64,000 bases of DNA from Sabellastarte sp. h YS-2021. Lineage: Eukaryota; Annelida; Polychaeta; Sabellida; Sabellidae. Both the position numbers and the translations under genes were made by a program. Every line of letters starts with the position of its first letter. Position 1 is the stretch's first letter. Location of the stretch: positions 31,562,614 to 31,626,613 of the forward strand of contig OZ024930.1 in NCBI GenBank assembly GCA_964017235.1, read 5' to 3'. Of this stretch, positions 24,261 through 34,100 are shown piece after piece. Below the pieces are notes generated by a model. It did no database searches. It worked only from the letters and a program-made list of their open reading frames with translations, and was not told the DNA's origin.

Positions 24261-24783
24261 TGAGTTCAGGAATGATCTAGAGCTGAAGTGACCACTGGAG
24301 GCAATCTAGACCAACCGAGGCTAATTGGTCCTTGTTGAAAAGGCAGGTAGGAGGGAGAACTGTAAACTCCTTCCTATGAGGCTTGTGTCTGAAGGAGCCA
24401 AAGTCCCAGAATACACTTCCAATGGCATTGCAACAGTCTTGCAAGTCAAACTCTTTTAGACTGACCTCCTTTGAAAGGTTAACAAGAAGCCTTTTGTGAA
24501 AACCAACAGAAGCAAAGGCAAATCCCTTGATGCTGTACCTCTGTTAGCAGTGGGCTTCTCTCTATAACACTTGCAATAGGCCTATAAAGATGCAGGCTTT
24601 GGTTCAACTCCTGCACAAAAAATGTAAATGATCAGCTATGGCTGCTGCTAAGCCAACAATAGTGACAGGTTTCAGATTTTTTGCAAGTAAATGGATCAAA
24701 AAATCTGGTATATTTGAGACCGTAGGCTCTGAGATGGCCACCTTATTCTGTGGGTACCAGAGCTCAAAATGGCCCATCATGAC

Positions 24784-25055
24784 TCATACATTCCAAGATG
24801 AGGGTCCTTGAGATGCCCTAAATCTCTCTATCCCTAGCCCAGAGAATGATATAAGAGATTCTGAGTGGTGTAAAGGTACCAAGCATGAAGGTGCCAATGC
24901 AACAGATTCAGATGGTATTTCTGATTGAATGGCTGTTTTTGAGACCAGTGAAGTAGCTGTAATGGAGGTATGGTTGAATGAGTCACCAGACACCATAGCC
25001 AATGTATCATGGGCCACCAAGGGGCCACTACAATCATTTTGCACCTGGTGTTCAC
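24784..25055 (-). pseudogene. DIRS-type linker region (APWWP motif), decayed
   Basis: Frame 24834-25055 (-) reads NTRCKMIVVAPWWPMIHWLW. This resembles the conserved hydrophobic VILIAPxWPxQPWF stretch downstream of RNase H in DIRS polyproteins. It is followed by frame changes, and it supports the element's class and order of domains. Confidence 0.65.
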
Positions 25056-25699
25056 TTGTTCAATGACTTTTAGGAATAAGTGGTATAGGACAAAAGGCCT
25101 AGCAGTCCAGAACCTCCAACAAGATGTTTAATTCATCTATGTTCAGAGAATTTGCATCCGGGACTAGCAACATAAAATGGAAGTTTGTGACTCATATTGG
25201 TGGCAAACATCTCTACCATTGGTATTTGACAAACTATGTAAATCAAATAGAATATTAAAGATGAAGCCTCTCCTAACTGAAATATTTCGTTCTTTGTGGA
25301 GAGGCTGTCATGACATCTAGGCAACCCTGAATATATCTGGCTCATATGAGAATATTTCAAGGATTGCAGTAGGCCAAGATGCAGCATACCTGCATAAAAC
25401 ACCTATTGTTGATTTGTGCCAAACTTGCACGTTGTCTAGAACCATAAAGGGAGTAAGAACCATTCTGTACCGATTACTTTTGTCCCTTCTGTAGAGATCA
25501 TTGAGTATGACATTTAAGTAACCCCAGAATATTTCTGTCTCTTATGAGTATATTTCAAGGATTGCAGTAGGCCAGGATGCACCAAACCTTTATCCCTTCT
25601 GGAGATGATGTTGAGTATGACCTTTAAGCAACCAAGAATATGTCTGTCTGTTATGAGTACATTTCAAGAATTGCAGTAGGCCAAGCTGCGCCAAACTAG

Positions 25700-27094
25700 G
25701 AGGTATACGCTCCCCCCCCCCGTTTGTTCAGATAACCGAACACAGTGGTGTTGTCTGATGCTATCAGAATTCTTTTGTGTGGAATTTGTCTTGAAGGCTT
25801 TTAAGGGCTGAACACACTGCCTTCAGCTGTATGACATTGAAATGTAATATATACATTTTTAACTGTCCAAAGCCACTAACTGTGATGCTTATAGATGGGA
25901 TCATCAACCCTGGTTTAATGCATCTACGAAAATAAGGGAATTGTGCACCCGTGTATAGAAAAGGCATCCTATTTCCCATTTTTTGGCATTTTCCACCAGT
26001 GAATATGCTTTTTCAGAAGGATTAGAAACAGGAATTCTCACAACTAGTGACTGGAGATATTGCCAGTTTTTTCTAGATACCACTGAAAGGCACACATACA
26101 TAACTGACCCATTGGTATAGCCTTTTCCAAAGATGCTAGTATCCCTACCTGGGATATAAGCAACCTTGGGGTTAACTGTGATGAGATCGCCATGACTTGA
26201 ATAGATTCTCAGGTATTTAATTTTTTCGAGGTAAAAAGACATTTCCTGGTACCAAAATGTAGTGGTAACCCAGGAAATCGATATCACGAAGCCCAGTTGA
26301 TGCATAATTGGATGAGTTCTTTGGTTTGAACCCAATACTGGTGTCTTTTACGTACACTAAACAACCAGTAGTCTAGGTATAAGGTGAAAGAAATCTCCTG
26401 GTACCAAAACGCAGTGGTAACCTAGGAAATCGATATTACGAAGCCAGTTGTTGAATAATTGGGTGAGTTCTTTGATTTGAACCCAATACTGGTGTCTTTT
26501 ACGTACACTAAACAACCAGTAGTCTAGGTATAAGGTGAAAGAAATCTCCTGGTACCAAAACGCAGTGGTAACCTAGGAAATCGATATTACGAAGCCAGTT
26601 GTTGAATAATTGGGTGAGTTCTTTGATTTGAACCCAATACTGGTGTCTTCTACATACACTTAACAACCAGTGGTCCAGGTATATGGTGAACTCCTATTCC
26701 GTGAGACTGAAGAATGAGATTTGCCTCTTTATTACGCGCATGATACTGTAGAGGGGTCGCTAACCCAAATTTCATAATGCTTTAAACTGATAGGTTTGAC
26801 CGTGTACATTAAACTGAAGTAGATGTTGAGAGACCTGTGAATCGGTACATAGAAGAACGCATCTTTTGTAACCGAATTTCTAATAATTTCTGCTGTCTCC
26901 AGTTTAAACGATGCGGCAAGCAGGTATTTATTGACATAGTAAACGAACTTCACTCGTGGGCAGTGACCGTTGAAGTGGTATTTATAAATCAATTCAGGAC
27001 ACTGAGATGTATCAGAGGTCGTCATTAGCCGAGTTTCTATACAAGAAATAAACTGCCATAGAAACCTGGAGTTCTGCAATTCTTGACTGGACAA
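25700..27094 (-). pseudogene. DIRS-like reverse transcriptase and RNase H, broken
   Basis: From 27094 downwards the frame has KYLLAASFKLETAEIIRNSV, then TKDAFFYVPIHRS. The Asp of DAFF (about 26860) is the motif A catalytic residue. Motif C follows as IYLDHWLLSV at about 26685-26655, with His in place of the second Asp of YLDD. A 151 bp segment covering motif C and what follows is present three times (26.24-26.69 kb). RNase H is seen as SDNTTVFGYLNK at about 25762-25725, preceded by HFNVIQLKAVCSALKSL (25.84-25.79 kb) and FVDA (about 25.93 kb). Stops and frameshifts separate these pieces. The product would have copied element RNA into DNA. Confidence 0.8.
26240..26690. repeat. 151 bp tandem triplication inside the reverse transcriptase
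   Basis: Units begin near 26240, 26391 and 26542. GGTACCAAAACGCAGTGGTA, GGAAATCGATATTACGAAGC and AACCCAATACTGGTGTCTTT recur 151 bases apart. The middle and right units are almost identical. The left one is more diverged and joins the rest of the coding frame. Confidence 0.88.
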
Positions 27095-28148
27095 CTTGCA
27101 GTCTTTTGAAGCATTTCCAGCAATATTTCAGCGGTATTTACTGTAGCCATGTTTTCCTGTCTGACGTCATCGCTTTGCATTGTGGGTAGTACAGGCATTG
27201 GCGAATTCGATTGGAGAGTAACTCGACAATCCCAACTGAAGATTCGCACCACTCTGGGATGGCAATGAAAAAATATCCCATCACTGCCAGAAACACTGCA
27301 AGAAGAGCCTCCATGGTGACTTGCATTAATGTAGCCACGTTCTTCTGTATCCCTCTGACCTGGTAAACTAGGCAGAGTGGTACGACGATCTTTTGTGGTT
27401 AGTAGGGGAAATTACTGGACATAGCTCCTGTCCTGAATATACTGTGCAAAATACACTGTAAAAGTTGGAAGCAAGGACTTCAACATATAAAATAATATAA
27501 CATAAAATCTCATCTAGCCAGTTTGATCTTCGTTGAGTTTGCAGAAGAATTCTTCAACAGGGCTGAACAGACAAGCAGTACACATACTGCCCGAAAGATG
27601 TCTGTTGGATCTTCATCCAAATTTACAGCAAAGGAAGGTAATCTGTCCATATTTTCATGTCTTGATAAGCAGGAAGTTCACTGTACCTGCTGGGAAAATA
27701 AATAATAACTGCAAGGATCCGTGGATACGCTTCTGTAGTCGTTCTTTTGGAGGGAGACCTATTACTGTACCAGGGTGGCGCTCCACCCACAGTAAAGAAT
27801 CTACGACCTCCGTTGTAAAGGTAACTAAATTCTTTCTTCTTTGTTTCCCACTGGAAACTTCACAGCAAACTCTTCTTGCAACCCTTTCCTCGACAAGCAG
27901 GTAGTTCCAGTCGAATAGAAGGTGAGTGCAGCCGTGTAACGTCTTCCGCTGAAGACTTCACAGCAAGATTTCTTGTATAAAACATCTTTATTCTGACCTT
28001 TTTCAGGACAAGGGAGGTAGAATTAGTGGTAGTACCAGTCCAGTAATGGACAACTACAGGTAGGTGCACGCTTGCACGCTTCAAAACTTCATAGATCTTC
28101 GTCTGTAAATGGACGATAATAAAAGAAAATACGTGTTGCTCCCATATC

Positions 28149-28348
28149 GACCAAAAATATAATGAAGATCTCTCGACAATTGCCTGTCGACAATGAGTAC
28201 GGCGCATGCGCGGACATGCGCAGACAAAGGGGTCACCTCTTGTGACAAGAATATTCCTTAAAAAATTCTTGTCGGTCGATACGTTTTTGCTCCACAAAAC
28301 CAAACAAGCACTTGTGAGGATAAGGTAAGGCTATTTTACGCAATAAAA
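28149..28348. repeat. Right inverted terminal repeat of the DIRS-like element
   Basis: 28149-28329 is inverted relative to 22863-23043 (one difference in 181 bases). The outer 19 bases (28330-28348, ending ACGCAATAAAA) are specific to this end and match the internal complementary region. This is the 5' end of the - strand coding unit. Confidence 0.9.
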
Positions 28349-30010
28349 ATTATATATAATACAGTTTAAGACTTGTCACACTAAGCATTTCCAAATAACA
28401 GGGCAAAATACGGAAAAAATGTCAAAAAAGGCACTTGGGCGAGTGTCTATGGCCCTCATACACAGGTTAAATATCTACTAAAAACCTTGATTTTCGGCAT
28501 ATGTAAAAAGGACATAATAATGCATTCCCAGATGGGATTTCAGCTCCATCAATCACATAGTTTAACAGTCACAGGGCTTAAAGGTGGTAAAAAGTCCAAA
28601 TATTGGGTCTCTGTGGGCCTTTTAGAGATCTCGATGTGGCTTTCAAATTAAAGCTTCAGACTTAAAATTTGTTACATACTAAGATTACACATAGAATATG
28701 TATCTAATAAAGTTTGAAACTTCTCAGACTTACCATTTCCAAGTTACAGAGCAAAATATGTGAAAAATGTCTTAAAAGGGTCACTCAGGTGGGTGTTTAA
28801 GGTCCTCATACACAGGTTAAATGTCTACTTGAAGCCTTGATTTTTGGCACATGTAAAAAGAACATAATAATGTATTCCCAGATGAGATTTCAGCTCTATC
28901 AGTCACATAGTTTAACAGTCACAGGCCTTAAAATTGGCAAAAAATCCAAATACTGGGTCTTTATGGGGCCTTCTAGAGACCTAAATGTGGCCTTCAAATT
29001 AAAGCTTCAGACTTAAAATTTGTCACATACTAAGATTACACATAGAATATGCAGCTAATACAGTTTGAAACTTCTTAGACTTACCATTTCCAAGTTACAG
29101 GGAAAAATATGTGAAAAATGTCTAAAAATGGTCACTCGGGTGGGGATTTATGGTCCTCATACACAGGTTAAATGTCTTCACAAAGCCTTAATTTTTGGCA
29201 CATATAAAAATAACATACTAATATCTTCTCAGATAGGATTTGAGCTCTATCAGTCACATAGTTTGACAGTCACAGGGCTTAAAAGTAGCAAAAAGTCCAA
29301 ATATTGGGTCTTTGGGAGCCTTTTAGAGACCTCAATTTGACCTTCAAAATTAAAGCTTCAGACTTAAAATCTGTTACATACTAAGATTACACACAGAATA
29401 TATATCTAATACAGTTTGAAACTTCTCAGACTTACCATTTCCAAGTTACAGGGAAAAAGATGTGAAAATGTCTTATAAGGGTCACTCGGGTGGGTGTTTA
29501 TGGTCCTGATACACAGGTTAACTGTCTATTAAAGGCCTAAATGTTGGGGCACATATAAGAAAACACATAGATATATTCCCAGATGATATTTAACTTAGAT
29601 GAGAGACATAGTTTGAAAGCTACAGTGCTTGAAAGTGGCAAAAAGTGCATAAATTGGGTCTCTGTGGGCACTTTTGAGACCTCAAGTCGACCCCTTTGGG
29701 TAAACCTACAGCCCTAAAATTTTCTACATACAAGGATTACATATCAAAGTTATACCTAGCGCAGTTTGAGACTCATCAGAATTATCACTTCCAAATTATA
29801 GGGCAAAATATGTGAAAAGTATAGCAAAAAATCCCTAAGTGGGGGTATTTATGGGCCTCAAACACAATTTTCTCCTCAACTTAAAGTCATGATTTTCGGC
29901 ACATGTACTAAGAACATATTAATGTGTTGTCAGGTAAAATTTCAGCCAGCTGAGCATCATAGTTTGTGACCTACAGGGCTCTAAGTGGCCAAAAGTCCAA
30001 TTTCTGACCT
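28349..30010 (+). repeat. 354 bp tandem array, right part
   Basis: AAGATTACACATAGAATATG recurs at about 28682, 29032 and 29386, with a diverged form at 29741, a spacing of 350-355 bases. Other blocks are ACTTACCATTTCCAAGTTAC, GGTCCTCATACACAGGTTAA and CACATAGTTTAACAGTCACA. Divergence rises to the right. Confidence 0.88.
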
Positions 30011-30222
30011 TAAGGTGGCCATAAGTTCTTTTTTACTGGGAGTTTAAGGTCACCTTAAAATAGGGATCTTCCTTTGGGCACCCTTAACATGTGTACCAAG
30101 TTTGAAAAAAAAATCTTAATTTGTTTTTGAGTTATCGCGTCCACAAGGAAATTTCTACGGCGGCGGCGGCGCAACGGACCTGAATCCAATATATCCCCGA
30201 CTTTCGTCTGGGGATATAATAA
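30010..30222. repeat. Terminal block with CGG repeat and hairpin
   Basis: After the array come GGTCACCTTAAA, a GC-rich CGGCGGCGGCGGCGCAACGG (about 30159) and a hairpin with arms TATATCCCC (30190-30198) and GGGGATATA (30210-30218). ATCCCCAGAC words near 21437 and 21565 could mark the opposite end of the same composite element. That pairing is inference. Confidence 0.5.
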
Positions 30223-30229
30223 AGGTTCA

Positions 30230-31140
30230 CTTAACACAGAAAACCAATGTGGTTATTTGACAAGGTTGGTCTCAGCCGAGATCCCTTCTGTGAAAGCCAT
30301 TTGATACAAAAACTTAGCTGAGCCAAAAGGCTCAGATTTGATCCAGTGGCTAAGCCTGAGACCTTTCAAGAAATCGGCCCCTGAATGGATTCAGGAAATC
30401 GTTGTTATATATTAACCCATTCAGGGCCACAGTAATATTTCATTCTTGTGCTGCTACAGTAACTGCCCACACTCGTCTTTTGTTCCTGTACACAATTCTG
30501 TCAACGTTGCATTCAAGTACCCTTTAATGCAAGAGAAAAACCTGTAAGGATGTGTGGTCAGTGATTCAGGGGCTTTCTGTCACTGTTAAATACATAGCTA
30601 AACAGGACTGTATTGTACGATATACGGTGGATATCACGCATTATACACATATTAGCATTGGGACTTCTTTCAAACATCTGGTATTTAGATTGCAAAGGGG
30701 TAATACTTTTATATCCCAAGTCTTTCAAGTCTTGACTGTACCAGTACTAAGTAAAGTTTGTGTCATTAAAACAACTATAAATCATCTTGACTGTACCAGT
30801 ACAGTAAACTTTGTATAATTATAAATGGAACTTAAGTACAAGTGATATCAGTTTTGAGGTGTCCATCTATGGGTGGAAAATATCTATAGCTAAAACAAGA
30901 TCCTTGAAGATATTGGAGGGTCAAGCAACAAAATGTGTCTTGAGTTACACTCTATTTTGACATCTTGCATGTTCTACTTTTCCCAATCTGTAGAGAGGCA
31001 GAATGTTTCATTTAACACAGACACTTTAATGGCCATGAAAATATCAGGAATTTGACATATATCCTGAGGCAAAACTGTCTATCACACACATTCTGCAAAA
31101 AAATTTTCAAAATCTTTCCAACAGTTATCATTTGTTTGCA
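30230..31140. other. Intergenic sequence downstream of COG4
   Basis: No gene was recognised. It includes the probable COG4 3' untranslated region on the - strand (just below 31148). Confidence 0.45.
31025..31030 (-). terminator. Possible COG4 polyadenylation signal (ATTAAA)
   Basis: ATTAAA on the - strand, about 118 bases after the COG4 stop. It is a common variant hexamer. No AATAAA was seen nearer. Confidence 0.25.
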
Positions 31141-31147
31141 GATTTCT

Positions 31148-31190
31148 TCAAAGTTTTAATCTCTTTATATCCTCACTTCGGAAGTCAATT
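31148..31190 (-). CDS. COG4: COG4 terminal exon
   Basis: A 43 bp exon with acceptor TTTCTTTCAG. One base completes an Arg codon, then [13 protein letters not shown] and a TGA stop at 31150-31148. It is nearly identical to the vertebrate C-terminus. Confidence 0.92.
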
Positions 31191-34100
31191 CTGAAAGAAA
31201 AAAAACAAATACCTTGTATAAATAATGGTCATACTTGTAAAGAATGTTTTATTTTTTTTTTTTCTAAATTTTCAACCAATAAAATAGACCTTAAAGATCA
31301 TTTTGAACTATGGTAATAGATATACAGTGCTTGTGATAACTGCTCCTGTATAATGATCTGTCAGATTGTTTTATTCTGGCAAAAATTTTATTCAACTTTT
31401 GTATTTTGACTTCAAATGCTACCACAAATCCCAAACAAATCCAACAACAGGATAACTGCCTTATCTCTTCTCTTTAATGTTGGCACATTCATGACTCTTA
31501 CAAGAGCTACACACAGACATAAGTAAAATAGGAACTATTCAGACCTTCATTTAATTTTGAAATTACGAAAAATAACGAAAGAAACCATCGTGAACATTTT
31601 ACCCACCTTAATGCCAGAACCTGTCTAACTTCTGCAGGAGTCAGCCTCCATGTCAGTGGTCCTGAATTGGGTCCCCAGTAGTCCATGATCTCAGCCACAC
31701 GTTCCAGATTCAAGATGGTCGCCATCTGGGTGAGTCGGGCAAACTTGTCCCGTAAAGTCCAAGTGGTGACAGAGGTCAAGTAGCCAACCAAAGCTCGCAA
31801 CTCCTTGTCAAACTGCAGGCCTCCGAGCTGAAAGGCACAAAGTGGTCAGAATCAGATCTCTCTCACTTTTATATATAATGAGCTAAGACAACACATAGTC
31901 TATTCTGCATAAGTGTCCCCTGACTCGAATTAAGTAACCTTCTGGAGTGACTTGTGACCTCACTGTGTATTTCTACAACTATTTTGCAACATTAAAAACA
32001 CAAAATGTGGAAGTTTTTTTACAAATGCAACCTGAAGATATCAGAAATTATACTCTTTTACAAATATGCAATTTTTTGTCACTTTTCTATGATATTTACA
32101 TCTGCACCATTCAACTGTGAACACTGATGTCTGTTCAGAGTTATGAGAATGCCACTTGGCTAAAGAGCTGAGGCATAATAATTTTAAAGACTTGATATTC
32201 TGTCACACTAAAGCACTTGTGATTATGAGAATGATATACTAAAAATACCTCAAATCTGCTTCTTCATTCGTGGAATATTACAGTTTGCAAAAAGCAGATT
32301 ATACTATAAACCAAAACATGGCAGGACTTTTGTTGTAGAATACACTGAAACTGAGAAAGCACTGTTTTCTTTGGAACTAGAAATAGGACGCCCTGTTGAT
32401 AGTAGGTGCGAATAGAAACAGGATAGCATAGAAGAACACACATTATCATGTGTAATGTCCACCCATGAACCTTTTGCCCAAATTGTACAGTAGTCTTACA
32501 AGACCCTGTTTCATTTGTAAAATATATCAATGATGCTTAAATATTTGTTAGTGTAGATGTAAATTATTTCAGCTTCATGCCTTTTTGCATTGGTTGGGTC
32601 GAAAATTTTGACGAAATCACTCTATCTTGCACGGTTAAGAAGATAGAAGCAAATTCCTGTTTTTCTATTTTTGGCAAAAATTTGAAAATTCAAAATGGCC
32701 GCCATGTTTGGGAAAAGGAAAATTTTTTGAAAATTGCCAAGAGTACATTTCTTAGATACCCTATGGGTCGAAAATTTCAACGAAATAATTCTATTTTGCA
32801 CGGTTAAGGCAAATTTGTGTTTTTCCATTTTGTGCAAAAATTCGAAAATTCAAAATGGCCGCCATATGTGGGGAGGGGAAATTTTTTTGAAAATTGCAGA
32901 GTACATTTCTTAGATACCCTGTGGGTCGAAAATTTAGACGAAATCGCTCTATCTCGCACAGTTAAGGAGATAGAAGCAATTTTGTGTTTTGCCATTTTTG
33001 GCGAAAATTCAAAAAATCAAAATGGCCGCCATTTTTGGGGAGGGGAAAATTTTCCTTAGATATGCTGTGGGTTGAAAATTTCGACGAAATCGCTCTATCT
33101 CGCACGGTTAAGGAGATAGAAGGAAATTTGTGTTTTGCCATTTTTGGCAAAAATTCGAAAATTCAAAATGGCCGCCATTTTTGGGGAGGGGAAAATTTTT
33201 TGAAAATTGCAAAGATTACATTCCTTAGATACCCTGTGGGCTGAAAATTTTGACGAAATCGCTCTATCTCGCACGGTTAAGGAGATAGAAGCAAATTCGT
33301 GTTTTGCCATTTTTGGCAAAAATTCGAAAATTCAAAATGGCCGCCATTTTTGGGGAGGGGAAAATTTTTTGAAAATTGCAAAGAGTACATTCCTGAGATA
33401 CCCTGTGGGTTGAAAATTTTGACGAAATCGCTCTATCTCGCACGGTTAAGGAGATAGAAGCAATTTTGTGTTTTGCCATTTTTGGCAAAAATTCAAAAAA
33501 TCAAAATGGCCGCCATTTTTGGGTAGGGGAAAATTTTTTGAAAACTGTAAAGATTACATTCCTTAGATATCCTGTGGGTTGAAAATTTCAACGAAATCGC
33601 TCTATCTCGCACGGTTATGGAGATAGAAGCAAATTCGTGTTTTGCCATTTTGGGCAAAAATTCAAAATGGCCGCCATTTTTGGGGAGGGGAAAATTTTTT
33701 GAAAATTGCAAAGAGTACATTCCTGAGATACCCTGTGGGTTGAAAATTTCGACGAAATCGCTCTATCTCGCACGGTTAAGGAGATAGAAGGAAATTTGTG
33801 TTTTGCCATTTTTGGCGAAAATTCAAAATGACCGCCATTTTTGGGGAGGGGAAAATTTTTTAAAAATTGTAAAGATTACATTCCTTAGATACCCTGTGGG
33901 TTGAAAATTTCGACGAAATCGCTCTATCTCGCACGGTTATGGAGATAGACGCAAATTCGTGTTTTGCCATTTTTGGCAAAAATTCGAAAATTCAAAATGG
34001 CCGCCATTTTTGGGGAGGGGAAAATTTTTTGAAAATTACAAAGAGTACATTCCTGAGATACCCTGTGGGTTGAAAATTTTGACGAAATCGCTCTATCTCG

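Larger units (their letters stand above)
22816..28348 (-). mobile_element. DIRS-like tyrosine-recombinase retroelement, about 5.5 kb
   Basis: Read on the - strand the element has a 5' inverted terminal repeat (28149-28348), decayed reverse transcriptase and RNase H (27094-25700), the APWWP linker region (25055-24784), a probable tyrosine recombinase remnant (24.26-24.07 kb), an internal complementary region (23085-23190) and the 3' inverted terminal repeat (22816-23043). The 181 bp shared cores of the two terminal repeats differ at one position. The internal complementary region joins the complements of both outer ends, with AAAA overlapping at the joint, as in DIRS-1. No target site duplication is apparent, as expected for DIRS. 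All coding frames are broken by stops and shifts, so this copy is non-autonomous. It inserted into a 354 bp tandem array. Confidence 0.85.

Noticed and set aside
26240-26690. Another satellite array
   Set aside because: The 151 bp units are coding remnants of reverse transcriptase, so this is an internal triplication of the element, not a satellite family.
22889-28303. Two copies of a frame starting MVLWSKNVSTDKNF at 22889 (+) and 28303 (-)
   Set aside because: They lie in the inverted terminal repeats of the DIRS-like element and are identical because the DNA is. Not evidence for two genes.
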